In this document: in pieces, positions 26,071 through 39,669 of the stretch
Layout of the letters: each line of letters begins with the position of its first letter
How positions within the stretch are numbered: the stretch's first letter is position 1
Source: Trochalopteron elliotii
Lineage: Eukaryota > Chordata > Aves > Passeriformes > Leiothrichidae
Assembly (NCBI GenBank): GCA_024734555.1
Contig: JANPWX010000653.1
Location: 436,477 to 500,476 of the forward strand
DNA: 64,000 nucleotides
Direction of reading: 5' to 3'
Position numbers and translations under genes: made by a program
The notes under the pieces: model-generated
Told to the model about the DNA's origin: nothing
Databases searched by the model: none
What the model saw: the letters and a program-made list of their open reading frames with translations, nothing else

Positions 26071-26460
26071 GCAAATACTCGCGGGAGGCCAACGAGGGGC
26101 TGGCGGCCGCCGACGGCAAGCGGCGGGAGGCCGGGGAGTTCCGCGTGGTGAGGCTGAACCAGGTCTGGGAGAAGGCGCAGCGGGTGAGTGGGGCGGCGCG
26201 GGGCGATGGCGGCGCTCGGAGGGCTGGCTGCGGGGTCGGGCCTGGCCGCTCCGGACACGCATTGCCCGTCTGGGAGATGGGGAGGAGCGGGGGCCTGAGT
26301 GTGAGGAGACACCGAGGCTGTCTGACTGCGGTGGCTTTTGTTCTGTTCTCGGGCATGACTGTCCCCGACCGTCACACAGCGAGGGCTCGGCTCAGCCCCG
26401 CGCTGTCCCGGCGGCGGGGAACAGCCTTCTCCGGGAGAGGGGATGTGTGTCTGAGTCCTG
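26071..26460. promoter_or_regulatory. CpG-rich segment at the 5' end of LRPAP1
   Basis: Dense CG dinucleotides (ggcggccgccgacggcaagc, ggcgcggggcgatggcggcg) surround exon 1 and the start of intron 1, in sharp contrast to the AT-rich flanks. This is the right-hand part of a CpG-island promoter whose core is probably in the gap. Confidence 0.75.
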
Positions 26461-29400
26461 GGAAGTGGTGACCTGCCCGTGTTTAAATACAGCAGCTCAA
26501 CCACATGCCAGGGAACTGGGAGAGAGAGGGAAGCCCGTCTGGTGCCGTGGAGGGTCTGTGGCTGGCTCCAGTGCCCGCTGGTTGAACGCTTTAGCCGTGT
26601 TGTTCCCGACTGTGATGCTCTCATCTGTCTGAAGGCACTGGCCTCGGTTCCTGCTCTGCACAGGGCAGAAGTTCACTGCAGGACAAGAAGAAACCTTCCA
26701 CCCTGGTGGTTGTGTCGCCTACATTCACATCAAGTGATGTAGACAAATGCAGGAGGACCAGCAAATGGGTATCACCACTCCTAGATGAGAGCCTTAATTT
26801 TGACAGTGATACTTGAGTTTCTGTCACACTAGACTATAAAAAATATTTAATTAAAGTGAAGATATAGTCAAGTGATTTCATTACAGTGGAAATATTTACT
26901 TAGAACTGAAAAGAACAGCTCCAACAGGAGGAGAAGAATGCACTGCACATATCCCCTGAATATTGTGGACCGTGAGAATTAGAGTCATGATTGGCAAAAG
27001 TTCAGTTCTTCCAGGCAAAGAAATATAGTTAATATTAATTTTGGCTCTTCTGTGTCCTGAATAGCCTGAGCTATTGAATTGGAGGTAGAGCATCCCTAGA
27101 TTCAGCCAAAAACTAGAACCCTGCCATAGTGCTGCCTCCCAGTGTGCTGAAGGAAGGTATCAAAAATACTCCTTTCCTCAATGGGAGAAGGATGGAATGG
27201 GGCATTGGAAAGTGTGTGTTAATGAAACTCCAGCTGTTGAACTGACAGCTGAAAAAGAAACAATACTGAGACTAGAAAAAATCTATAATGATAGTAATGT
27301 CAGTTACCTCTCTCAGCTTTCCAATTACAGTCTTTTCTCATGTTCATACCTGTGTCGTCTGGAATTAAAATTTGAGGTGCTTTATATCATCTATGTTAAG
27401 ATACTAAAATATAAAATGGATTAACTCTGTCAGTAAAAAACTAAGGCTTAGTAAATTTTGTATGTGTGAGCTAGATTTTAGAGATGCAAAACCTACTTGA
27501 ACTAAATTTGCCACCATCTAAATTTCACTTTTCAGTACAATTGTCACCCAGCATGTGTTTTATAAAGTGATTTTTCAGTATGTCTGGCCAATATATGAAA
27601 TAAGAAGAAAACTATGCCTGTGTGTTACATCTGCTTTGAAATACTTCCACGTGTCAATGCAGAACTCTTCATTCCTTTATTTTGGTACTGGTAGAGAGAG
27701 TACTGCAAATAGGGAACTTCTTTGTTTTGACATAAAAATCAGATACTGCAATTTGGCATTGCAACACACAGCTGGAGGAGCAGTCCTTAAAAAAGCCCCA
27801 AAATGTTACTTAGTGGGACCAGGGGGTGGCAAGCCACACTTCCTTCTTGTTTCCCTGAGGGTGGGAAGGAGGGCTTGATCTTTCTCCAGAATCTCTTTTC
27901 ATAAATAGTAAATTTGTAGGGAAGAGCTCTTTTCTCTTGGAGGCAAAGTAAGGATGTTGCAGGTAATGATTGCAGCCAGCCCAACAGCAAATGGTGTAAC
28001 TGTTGTAATGTTTGACAGATTTCCAGCACTCATTCACAGAATTGCCACATACCTGTCTTGGATGTTAATGTCTAGGCTGCCTAAGGAATGAGGAATAAGG
28101 GATGAGTTTAAGGAGCTTGTTGCTTGGTTATTTAATCATTAAACTTAACTTTTCACCTCTGCTTCTAGTTAGTTATTCCAACATGTGAGTGATAGTAAAG
28201 TGATGGGGAGTCTTACCACTGACATTTTTTACCTGGTGTAATCCAACATGGGATAACCTTAAAGGAAATAGTTCTTGAACTGAGTACTTTAAATTAACCT
28301 ATATATTCACTCTGTATTACTTAAATGGGATGGGCAAGGGGCTTCCTAAAGGTTTCAAAGGATTTATAATGCTTACAAGGACAGTTACTTCAGTTTCCTA
28401 CTAAATTATAATGAGAATTAGAAAAATACTGCTCTGATTGGGAGACATTTGAATAGAAGCTTGTTTTCTCTTGAGGAACAGTGGGCTTAGTGTAGTTCCT
28501 TAGTTTTTATGAAGACTTTAACATGTTTGATTGATGATGTCTCCCAACTTCATGTTTAGAAGTTCTGATATTCTTCACTATAACTTTTAGAAAACAGAAG
28601 GCTGTACTTGTTTATGGAATTGCACTAACTGCAGAGGGGCTCTAACATAAACTGCACTGTGTAATCTCTTACATAGTAATGAGTTTCTGATTACAGGGTC
28701 GCATGTAAAAGATTTTTTTTATTATATTTGCAGTACTTAGGAGTTAAATTGCTTCTTATCTAATTATGCCTGGCTAGCTGTTCCTGTATTTCCTCAGCCC
28801 AACTACCTATGATGTCCAATTAAACACTGACTAATATTAGAGTACAGAACTACCAAGATGCTTGGCCATTCCCTTCACAGTTTGTAGCAAACCTTTCACT
28901 CAGTCTTGAAGCTTCAGAGCACAATTCTTTCTGAGGAAAACATTGATACTTGGTGCCACTGCAGCAGTGACACTTGGGCTGTCCAGGTCATCCTGCACCA
29001 GAAAAGCAAAAAAGTACATGATTAAGGGTTTTAACTTTAGCACGTACTAAGAACCATAAATAAAGTGGTTCCTTCTAAGTGTTTTGTTTCTATAAAGCAG
29101 TTCCCCAAAAGTGGATGGTAAAGAAGACAAAAGGGACATTCCTTTGCTTTAGTATTAGAGACATCAAAAGTTTTAATGTTTCTATAAGTATTATATTTAC
29201 CTGTGATTCTAACTGCTCTAGATTTTAGTAATTTCAGCAAGCCAAGTGTAAAATGCAGAGAAAAAAATAGTTTAAAAATCAAAATAATTATATGCAGTGG
29301 CGAAGATTAATTAATAGGACAGCCTATGATGGAAGCATAAACAATAATGTGGATAGTTTCCTGAATTCCTGTCAATAGGAAGTGCGTTAGCTCAAAGTAA

Positions 29401-32400
29401 TGACACTTTTCCTAGTTACTGTAACATAACCTACTGACACACAAAGGAACAGCTGAATCTTTTCAGTATCATTTGGATGTTTAAAAACAATACTGAATTC
29501 TGAGTCTGTGTTAATTAAACATACTACTTCCTCACTGAAAAAGAGAATAATCTGTAATAATAATTTTTATAATCCATAAGCTGGTTTTAATGATTTTAAA
29601 AAACCTCCAGTAGATAAACTTGTCCTAGGACTGACAACCCCAGGTGGTTTCAGGCTGGATCTGAGCTCCCTGGAGCTGGGTGTGCTGTAGTTGGAGGGTT
29701 TTTATCACCTCTCTTCTCTGAGCTTCTCTTCACCTTCTGTTTGTTGACATGCCTGTAGACACAGGCAAAAGTAGTTCTGAAGTATGAAGATTTTTTTTAA
29801 CATTTCTATGTTTTAAACTGAATAACTAAAGTGTCTAAAATCTGGAAGTTCAGGATCAAGTCACAGCAGTGCTGCTTAGCCAACCATGCATTAGTCATTG
29901 TTCCTGTTTTCTCTGTAGCTCACAAAATTTCAAGCTGACCTAGCATCCATTTAAACTAATATTTTTTTTCCTATCTTCACCCTCCATGTCTTACCTTACT
30001 TTTTCTAATATGTCAGACAGGAATACCTCTAGGTTTTGTATGTTTTAATGCACATAAACCATGTTAAGAAATTACCTGAGATATTTTTTCATTTTGATCA
30101 TAGTAAAAACTGCTGATGAAGTGGCTCTTTGGCCTGGTAGACTGAAAACCTGTACTAAACAATAGAGTTTTTCAACTCACTATAACTGTATGGTTGGAAA
30201 ATGGTCCAGAAGAAAGCACATGTGGTGGCAATGGAATGTTATTTGAGAAGAATTGTTGTGCCCTACTGGTTGTTATGTATCTGTACTCGTTCCTGAGGTA
30301 GCTCTGGACCAAAAGGGGACTCCACATAACTAATTAAAAACCTTCCTCTGTTCTTGTTAGCTCCATCTCTCTGCTGTGAAACTGGCAGAGTTGCACAGTG
30401 ATCTAAAAATACAAGAAAAGGATGAGCTAAGCTGGAAAAAACTGAAGGCTGAAGGGCTGGATGAAGATGGAGAGAAGGAAGCCAAGCTCAGACGCAACTT
30501 AAATGGTAAGGTTTGTCTTTGGTAAGGAAAGGAGGGGGTCAAACTTTACATCAGCACACACATGGTTGGACACTTGTGTTTAAACCATTAAATAACATTG
30601 TCTTTCTGGACACTAAGCACACAACAAGTTCTTTGTCAGGCTTCTGTAGCTCCCTACTGACCTGCAGAGTCCTTTGCTCCCAATAATTTCAGAAGAGGTC
30701 ATTGAACCTGGGGCCACTGTCCCTTGAACTCTTGGCTTTTCCTCTGTGAGCTGCCAAGTCCAGCTCTGCAAGTCACAGATGTAGCCCATCTCTCACCTTC
30801 CATACAACCATAGTTGGTTCTCACATTTCTGTATCTTCTATTCCCTTACAGTCATAATGACTAAATATGGAATGAATGGAAAGAAGGACTCTCAACTAGT
30901 TGATACCAACTATATTAAAGATGGCACAGAAAGTGACACGCTAGATGATCCAAGACTGGAAAAATTATGGAGCAAGGTGAGTAAGATTTCCTGGGACTGG
31001 AGTGTAGGAAATCACTTTATTCTTCACTGAACTCTTAGCTGTGTCTTCTGAGAACACTCAGACTTGGAAATTCATGGCTTTACTACTCCTGTGTTAGGTA
31101 CTGACTGAGCTGCCTTGCTCTGTAGCTCACATCTTCGTGCCCTGAGGGTACCCCACCTGCATCCAGACCAAGCTGTGGCAGGTTGTCTTTGGCAAATAAG
31201 ACACCCACATTAGTCTGAAGGGTGGAGCCTGGGTCCAACAGAGTATTTCTTCACATTTCCCTGAACTCATGGCTTCCCTTAGTGTGACTGTCACACTATG
31301 GTAGTATATCTAGGGTGTATTTCCCAGTTTTCTTATTGTTGTTTATGAATGTTTTCAAAAGATGCATGTAACATAGAACCATTTTGTAGATTGTCTAAAA
31401 GTAAAATGTATTTTTGGGGGAAGGGTTTTAAATAAGGACTTTCAACTGAAAATTTCCAGGATTTGCATTCATGCATAGAAAGTGGAAGATGTACTGTCAA
31501 GTTTGGGCAGTTAAAATTGGTAAAGTAATCTAGAGAAATTAAATAATTCAAATTTTAAGAAGCAACTAGTCAGGTAAATCTAAAGAATTCTCCGATGAGC
31601 CTAGTGCAGTGGTAGTAAAGCAGAAAAAAAGATTTGGTGGATTTTAAAATGTTTCTGTAACTAGATACAACTCTGGCAAAGGAACATGATGGCCTGTGCT
31701 TTGGGGAACAGTAAAGGGCAATAGGAGAAATATTCCCTAAGCAAAAATAAAGGGGGTCTGAATAGGTTTCAGAAACATTCACTTTTGATCAGGCATTGCA
31801 GCAAGTATGCCAGCAGATTTGTGGGCAGTGCCCCAACTGTGTGAGCAGTGCTTCCTTAATAGTTAGAGAGCAAGTGCACAGCAGTGATAAAATCTTCACA
31901 TGCCAGTTGAGTAAGATGAAGTAAAGACTGTGTTTAATATCAGGCTGCATCCCTCACGCAAATGATTTCCTTACAGTTGTCTGTGAAGCTCCATGGCCCT
32001 TATTTCTGTATTAAATTGTTTCCCATGGAATAGAAATGCCAGACACCTTTCACTGGGCAGTCCATAGCAAGTCCAGCTTTGTAAGTCTGAAGCAAACTTC
32101 TTTTGACATGATTAAAGGCATCTTGTCCATAAACAGTTAAATGTTGACAACATACAGATATTAAGAGAATTAAAACAAAAGATCTAAAAAAAAGCTGCAC
32201 TCGATAATTTTCTAAATGTGGTGAGAAGTGGGAAGGCGTTTTGGCAGTTGAGGGCACTTGAAAGCACTTGGCCTGGAAAACATAATGAGCTCATGTTTCT
32301 TGCAGGCCAAGACCTCTGGGAAGTTCTCTGATGAGGAGTTGGATAAGCTCTGGCGAGAATTTAAGCATCACAAAGAAAAGATTCGTGAATACAATATTCT

Positions 32401-35400
32401 GCTGGAGACTGTGAGCAGGACAGAAGGTGCCTGAACATTTCTCTGATGTTTCAAGATCAGTACAAGTCTTTTCTCTGCCCATTGTTTCCATCGCTTCCAA
32501 ATTTCTTTGAAACTCCTGACGTTTCTGTCAGAGCCGCTTGCAGATGCTGGCATTTTCAGATACTTCCTGGGTTTAGTTCTGATTAGCTGCCAAAATTCTT
32601 GGCAGCTAATGAAAATGTTGCCATTTCAGTTTTCTGATTCTGCCTGCATTTCATGCAGGGAAGATGTCACCAGATTACAATGATGGCCATTGAAGTTTAT
32701 GGGAAATTATGCAGCAAGCATAAATCCACTGCTGCAAAATGTGGTTCTAAAGTGTGCAGAACATCCATATTTTATCTCACCAGTTGGGTGCCCAAGAGGA
32801 GATACTGAATATCTCAGGCACCAAGCCTGAAGTTTATTAGAGCATCAAGGATCTGAACCCAGCTTTCTATACTAATCTGAGCTAAAATTGTTAGAACTGA
32901 AGAACTCTAAAGCTGACAGTTTGATGTTTGCATTACATAGTCCAAGCTGGAAGCTGGTGAAAATCATTCCATCATCAGATGTCTTGGTTCATGAAATGTC
33001 TAGGGAAGAACTCATTAAACATCCTTATCCCATTTTCTTGGGATATTGCTAACCGGGGAAGAAAAGAGCATTTCCTTACTATAATTGAGTGGCTACTAGG
33101 GGTTATAAGGCATTTCTGTAATGTCTCCCTCCAGAGCACCAAGGGACATTGATCTGAATACTGACATGCAAAAGAGATTACTTCTTGAAGTCTGGTTTTG
33201 ATGCTTTATTTGCACTCAACTTAAGTCCTAGGAATTTAGCATCTTTTCCCATCAGATTTGGGGGATATCTGGACTTTTTGACCTATCATGATTTGCCCCA
33301 CAATCAGTAACACTTATTGTTCTTCAACAGATATCCACAAAAATGTTATCAACCCGTCTGAGGAGAACCTGGTGAAAGAGGAAATCTTGCACAACAAGCA
33401 CAGAGAGCTCAAGGAGAAGTTAAGAAGCATCAACCAGGGGTTTGAGCGTTTGCGTAAAGTCAGTCACCAGGGATATGACACAACCAGTGGTATGATGCAG
33501 TGGGGTTTGTGCTTATTTGGGATTCATTTCGTTTTAAAAAGTTAAGATCAGTGGGCAAGTAAAAGGGTACAGTCACAGTATCACAGTGTGTCGTGTACCA
33601 CAGTGGGCTGAAGAGATACAGCCAGCCAGTCCTATTTAGAACCAAACACTGGAAGCCTAATGAAAAGATACAGTCAGGGTGTTAAGAGAACAGTTCTGTC
33701 TTCCATGCCCCCATGAGAAGGGATATTGCCCCAGGAGGGCAAGTAAATGAGACAACATGCAGGGCAAGCAATCCTTTATCCAGTTCCTTGGGTTTAGGAT
33801 TTTTTGCTTTTAAAAACCCACTTATTTTACCTAGTATTAGTATCTAGTTTTATCCAGTACCTGGATACTTCTCCTTTTACATCTAAATAGATCTATTAGA
33901 AATGCAATGCTTAATGTCTCTGTTCTTAATATGTATATGTATGTGAGAAAGAATCTCTTCATCTTTCATAGAAGTTGGCCATTAAAAGCATTGTGTCCAG
34001 ATTTTCATTTTGTTGTGTGTGTTTATTTAGAATTTGAAGAACCAAGAGTGATTGATTTGTGGGACATGGCCAAATCAGCTAATTTCACTGAGAAAGAACT
34101 TGAATCTTTTCGGGTAAGTAGAATTCCAGTGACTTCTCTTGCAGAAAGGTGTTTTGCCACATAAAGAAACACTCAATGTTACTCTGACTGCAGCCACTTC
34201 TACCCTCCAGACACCACAGAAAAAAAAGTCATGGTGCCTTTTTAAAAAGTCATGGTGCCTCAGATATATAGACATGTGTGTAACTAATCATATGCTGGTT
34301 CTGTTATAATCAGCAGAAGGAAAATTCTGAATCCTTTCAAAACAAGTGTTGCATATTTAGAATCTTTGAAAGATCAGGCCCTGCTTCTTTGTTGCCAATG
34401 CACCAGATTTACCCCTCTTACCCAATGTCTTAATTATGTCCTTGGGCATCACTGTAATCTGTATACCCAGCAATTTCCCTCTCATGCCCATCTCTTGTAC
34501 TGTTAACTTCCCATGTTGGAGCTGTGGTGGGCTGACACAAAACTATTGTGATAAAGACTGCTTTGCAAGGAAATAATATAGAAATTCATTCCTGTGCAGT
34601 TCATACCACTTTTATTCAATTCAAGGTGTATAGAGAAAACATATAATTTTTTTAATCTGATTCGGCCTGTTTATCAGATTTTAAAAAGAGGCTTTTTTAA
34701 AAAATTTGTCTCTCTCCCCTCAGTCTGCTGTTCTTATGCCTAAATTTTTACTTGTTGCTCACTGCTCTCATCTCGTAGCACCTCACAGCCACCCACAGTC
34801 TCCTTTTGAGGACTCTGCAGTGGATTGTTTTCAGCCCCTGCTTTCAGAATCATCAGTCTGGTGGTGATGGCAATGGATTGTCCAGACATTCTTAAGAAGC
34901 AGGAAACTGGAAAAGCTCTCTGTGCCTGACTTAGTAAAATATCATTAGGAGTGTCTTGGCAAGAGAAAGGAAGGCTTGGAAAGAAACTCCTCTGAAGCTT
35001 TGTGTATTTGCTATCTTAGGAGGAGCTGAAACATTTTGAAGCAAAAATTGAAAAGCATCATCATTACCAGAAACAATTAGAGATTTCACACCAGAAACTG
35101 AAGCATGTAGAGGGAACTGGAGACAAGGATCATCTGATCAGAAACAAAGAGAAATATGCCATGCTGCAAGAAAAGACAAAAGAACTAGGATATAAGGTCT
35201 GTATAAGTCCAGTGTTACATACATGTTGAAAGTTCAACTCAGTAGCAGAGGGAAGTAGATTATCCAGTGCTGATTTTTCATGCAAGCTGAATGACTTCCA
35301 GAAGGGGAGTTCAAAGCACATCTGTTCTCCATGTACAGCATACATGTAACTGTTTTTTATAGACCTAATTCTAAAAGGCCTGAAATCTTCCTGCTGTCTG

Positions 35401-35571
35401 CACTTTGTGTTGTTACAAATACTCATAGCAAATCCAAATATATTGCTATATTGATAATTTATTATCTTCCTGAAATTTGTTTCATGTGTTTTGTTTTCCT
35501 GATAGGTAAAGAAGCACTTGCAAGACTTATCCAGCAGAATCTCTCAAGGTCTTCAACACAATGAACTGTAA
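26073..35571 (+). CDS. LRPAP1: LDL receptor-related protein-associated protein 1 (RAP), 5'-incomplete
   Basis: RAP is an ER chaperone that binds LDL-receptor-family proteins (LRP1, LRP2, VLDLR), blocks early ligand binding and escorts them to the Golgi. The exons are 26071-26183 (partial), 30361-30505, 30852-30976, 32306-32426, 33331-33489, 34031-34113, 35020-35196 and 35506-35571, all GT-AG and in phase, giving 328 visible residues. The frame opens with KYSREAN, about where the mature human protein starts, so essentially only the signal peptide is lost in the gap (the human precursor has 357 residues). Diagnostic segments are LNQVWEKAQR, GLDEDGEKEA, LDDPRLEKLW, SGKFSDEELDKLWREF, LKEKLRSINQG, EFEEPRVIDLWDMA and EELKHFEAKIEKH, the last in receptor-binding domain 3 with its conserved lysines. 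The C-terminus HNEL is the ER-retrieval signal. No break is seen. Confidence 0.97.
32582..32610. repeat. Perfect 12-bp inverted repeat (hairpin) in LRPAP1 intron 4
   Basis: ATTAGCTGCCAA and TTGGCAGCTAAT are exact reverse complements around a 5-base loop (AATTC). It lies 156 bases after exon 4. The stem is too short for a typical microRNA precursor, and no function is claimed. Confidence 0.9.
32643..32659. repeat. Second small hairpin in LRPAP1 intron 4
   Basis: CCTGCAT and ATGCAGG are exact reverse complements around TTC, 33 bases after the hairpin at 32582-32610. Confidence 0.8.
34223..34260. repeat. 17-bp tandem duplication in LRPAP1 intron 6
   Basis: The unit aaaaagtcatggtgcct occurs twice, separated by four T. 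It looks like a recent slippage or duplication event and leaves the exons untouched. Confidence 0.85.
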
Positions 35572-35740
35572 AAATTTGTTCTGCTTCATGGGATCAGTCT
35601 ATTAACACAAAGGAGTTAATGTGATTTTTTGAACAGGGCTCACCAAGGAGTCCTTCTGAAACAGTAAAGATTGAACAGATGTGTCCTGTACGAATTTTTT
35701 TTTGTCTACTTAATTACCAATTTTGTATTTGCACTATAAA

Positions 35741-35746
35741 ATTAAA
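35741..35746 (+). terminator. Probable LRPAP1 poly(A) signal (ATTAAA variant)
   Basis: ATTAAA lies 170 bases after the stop, with a second ATTAAA at 35754-35759. No canonical AATAAA occurs closer to the stop. Later poly(A) sites cannot be excluded. Confidence 0.45.
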
Positions 35747-38154
35747 TGATTAGATTAAATATTTAGGTTGCACATCTTGTATCATAGAAATCTTACATCT
35801 GAATCAAGTAGCAGCCTTTGATATCATCAGTTTAGTCAAAAGGAAAAAATATGTGAACTCTCAAAGGATTCCTGTTCATAAAAAAATACTAATCTTATAG
35901 TCAGGTAAGGTATTCTGATCAATGAAAGCAAACAATGAGGTACAGGAAGGTTAAACAGAGGCCAGAAAAGTCTTTATTTCAGTGCTTGGCCTATTACATT
36001 TCCTGCTTAAGGTAACAAAAATATTTTTACTGACTTTGAGCAGTGGCTCAGAGCTGCACTGCTGCACTGTATATGAATCTTTCATGTGAGAGGAGGAAGA
36101 AGAGTAAGGAGGGAACAGGTACCGAGGTCCATTTGCACAGTTTAGTTTTTGACTAACATGTGTGTACAATTATCTTATTCATGGTTGCTTTGGTTTTGTC
36201 ACACTTGGTCATTAAAAAAAATCAAAACAAGATACTGGTGAGGCTTTTTTTTTCCACCTTCCCTTTCATAGTGAGAAGTAACCAGACTTGTTTTTTGAGC
36301 ATGTTCTAATTCCCATAATGTTCATTCACACATTAGTTTTTAAGAGAGGAGGGGTAGTTTTGCACAAAGATGTGTTTCTATGTTCTGAATAGGCAGAAGG
36401 ATTTCTAAAGCAACTGATCTCTGAGTGTATATTCCAGTGCAATCTCCAGTAAAGATTATTATCATTTCCCCTTTAAGGACCATATTTTTCTGGTCAGAAC
36501 TTTGGCAGACATCAGACACCTGGGTTGAAATTGTCTATAACAACAATGCTGACCCTTTATTTCAAATGAAAGTTTCAAATTAAACTGTTCCAGGAACAAG
36601 GCCAACACCAAGGTCCAGTGTGGGTGAATCATTCCAGCTGCTTGGTGGAGGAGCTGTGTCCCTCACAGATGGCAGTGCTGAGGTGTGCTGGGTCAGGCAG
36701 CTGTCCTCAAGCCTTGCTCTCCCTGCCTGTTCCATGAGAAATACTGAAGAGACCCATTCAGTCAAACAGGCCACTCGTCCTGGCTCATTTTGGGTTAAAA
36801 GTAACATAGTTCTTTACTTAAAAACTGTATCTTCATGTGCAGGTGATGTCCACCAAAACTGTGCTAGCAGTCTTACTTGGAGATTTTCTTTGAAGCTGGA
36901 ATATTTTTTTCCTTTTTTTCCTTTTTTAATTTAATGTAAGATAAGAGTTACTTAGGTTCCAGAGAATTGTTGTCCATCACAATAACAGGCCAGCACTAAT
37001 ATTAGCAGTCTCCTTAGAGACACTTCTGTTCATGCAGTTTATGGTATACCATTGATCGGCAAGCTAAAAAAAGTAAATCCAAAACTAGCTACAAGCTATT
37101 TATGAAAAAACTGCTTTGGTTTTTTTTCAAATGCTACACGTTTTTTCTTCCCCAGACTATGGCTTTAAGAGCTGTTCAGCTTCTGTACCAGAGCAGTAGC
37201 TGTATTATCTTATGAGTTTGTCTTCATCAATTCCCTGTGAATGCAGAACAGAAATGTATTCTGTGTTAAGTTAGAAAGCAAAGACTTCACTGTGTCCTTC
37301 AGTTTCCCCTTTGGCAGAGTGAGAATGAAATCTGTGAGCCACAGGTGGGTTTGGTGGCTGTAGCCTGGGTGTGGAGGGTCCCACAGCACTGGCCCCTGGG
37401 TGAAGAATTTGGGCACATGCAGTAAATGCATCAGCAGAGGAGAGGAGCTACAGAAAGCACTGAGCCCCTGCTGCTGAGCAGCCCTGGGTGGATTGTAGGG
37501 AATGGAAGAGCTTTCATGGAGCACATTCAGATCCTGCTGCTGGAGGAGATGTGCTGCACACAGGAAAGCAGCATGTCTCAGCCTGCACTGAAGGCAGGCA
37601 CAGCAGCTGTGTGCTCCACACAAGAGGGCACAGCACAAAGCTGGGTTACATCTTCAGTGTGTACCTGAAGGAGAATATCCTTATCCAAGAATTTCTGAAG
37701 AAGTCTGGAACAGCAGAAGGTGCTGGATTCACAGAATGAATAACCAGGGTCTGATCAGGTACTGAGCAAGTGCAGAGCTGCTTCAGCAGAGGCAAAGGCT
37801 GAACCAGGCAGTGGCTGTGCTGTGTCTTTACCACCACGCCATGACAGTAATTGGGCTCAAAGGCCAGGTGGGCTCAAGCAGAGAGAATGCTTGGCAAGTG
37901 CTGCAAAGTACAAGAGGCTGACAAAATACTTCCATGTCACAGTAATTTAAAACTGGGAACAAGTCACAGCTCATCAGAGGCAAAGGTTGGAGACTGGGGT
38001 CAGCACAGTCACCTCACTTCAGTTACTGAACAGAGCTGATAATGAGTCATAGGGCCCAAAGACTGGGCACACAAGCTAGAGGAGAACAAAAATAAAAAGG
38101 CTGTTGCTGCCCCTGCACCCAACTTCCCCCTGAAACAGTCTGTGGCTGAGTTAG

Positions 38155-38181
38155 CCTTATGCTGTCTACAACAGCATAAGG
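38155..38181. repeat. Perfect 11-bp inverted repeat
   Basis: CCTTATGCTGT and ACAGCATAAGG are exact reverse complements around the loop CTACA. It lies between LRPAP1 and the DOK7-like gene; function is unknown. Confidence 0.9.
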
Positions 38182-38504
38182 GAAAACATGAGAAATAAGT
38201 CTGTTCCTGTCAAGGCTCCTCAGGGCTTTCCCTGCTTTTTAAGATTTAGGACAGGCTAGGGAGCTGTAAAGTCTGACTCCACTCTAGTTGTTGTGGTCTG
38301 CACCTCACACACATCAACGTATGTACAATTCAGTTCATTCCTGCAGTTTTAATCCTCCAAAGACTGTTCATATGGTCAAAATAACAAGAGTGGGTAGTGT
38401 TTGAGACATTAAAGATTAAAAACTAACTTGAGTCACCACTGCTGTGTTTCTGTAAATAGCAACAAAAATTCAAAGCCAAGAAAAAAGGTATAAATGAGAT
38501 ATAC

Positions 38505-39343
38505 CTGCAGTCCTGTACCCTGTGGGAGGTGAATAATAGAGTTCATAGGTTGCATGGAAGAGGCATCTGAAAAGGAAAAAACTAACACTTTTATACAGTG
38601 GTTGAATGTTCTCTTCCTTAACGGGTGTACTATCTGATCCTTTTGTAATTTTTCAAATTAACAAGTTTTTAAGCCACTCTGAGAAACAATTTGAAATAAA
38701 AAAGCAGGAGCAAAAAAAAGAAAATAACTGCATTTCTTAGAAAAAAAAAGATCAGAACATTTCATATTTTATAGTCAGTCAAATCTGCCCTGAAAAGAGC
38801 TTCAATTTAAGTAAACATGCCATTGACTTCATGTAGGACAGATTCTATTTGTTAAAAAGGAGGGTTGGAAAGGTGAGGGAAATAAAAAACATAAGGCATT
38901 AAATGCAACAAAAATAACCAAGTCTTTCTTTAAAAAAGCACATGCTACATGTTGGTACAGCAGCTAAGATGGCATCATTCTACCAGGATAAGGAACAGCA
39001 CTGTAGCAGATTTATTGCTGCAATAATTTCCCCTCCCCCATCAGGATCTCATGGGATCCTGATGAATGATAGATCTGGCAATAGGAATTAGAATTTAAAT
39101 AGAATTTAAATCACCAAGTAGAGATCATTTACCTTTTGTCAGGGCAAGTGCCGTCTGCCTTTTCAGATCCTGTTCCTGCAGGTAGGGACCCCTGTGCTCA
39201 GGAGCTGGTGGGAGCAGGTCTTTGGCTGGGCTCTCCTGTTTGCTGTGTGTCCAGCTCTCTCTGTGGGGTTCCCTCAAGCCAGGGTTAATGCAGATCAAGG
39301 TTAAAAGCAAGAGACAGAGAAACCACCTTAGCTTCCAGAACAT
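38505..39343 (-). CDS. Candidate secreted or type II membrane protein, first two exons
   Basis: On the minus strand an ATG at 39343 opens 70 codons (exon 39133-39343). They begin MFWKLRWFLCLLLLTLICIN, a basic-then-hydrophobic segment typical of a signal peptide or signal anchor. The exon ends in phase 1 before gtaaat. A second segment, 38505-38566, has a good acceptor (ccttttcag) and donor (gtatat), continues in frame (DASSMQPMNS to GTGLQ) and ends in phase 0, giving 91 residues with no stop. A third exon was not found with confidence; the open frame at 37210-37638 is a possible but unlinked candidate. I do not recognise the family. Matching phase and the signal-like start favour a real gene, but chance is possible. 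Confidence 0.33.
39039..39064. repeat. Perfect 10-bp inverted repeat
   Basis: CATCAGGATC and GATCCTGATG pair exactly around TCATGG. On the minus strand it lies in the intron of the candidate secreted-protein gene. Confidence 0.85.
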
Positions 39344-39669
39344 GCTGCCTCAACACCTGATCTTGGCTGAGCATTTACCAGTAAGTAGTACACAGGAAGT
39401 CTAATATATATTTTAAATATATTTTTCATTCAATTGCATTTAACAAGAATAGCAGGAATAAAGTAATTTAAGTCAATAAATAGAATAAATTTTTGCTTTC
39501 AATACAAACAGACCTACCTTTGTAACTGAGAGCTGAGTGCTGCATTTTCTGTATGCGTTATACTATCTAACAAAGTGCTCCTAAATACTAGAACCAACAT
39601 TTCCAAATACATCATATAATTAACATGTATTTCAGTCCATTCATCTAGTGCCTATTGGGAAGCAGGATG

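Noticed and set aside
25483..26624. Very long open frames across 25.5-26.6 kb on both strands
   Set aside because: They run through the N gap and the CATC repeat. Only the LRPAP1 exon 1 part after 26071 is real.
37210..37638. 142-codon minus-strand ORF as a third exon of the candidate signal-peptide gene
   Set aside because: No acceptor in the required phase opens this frame, so it was not joined.
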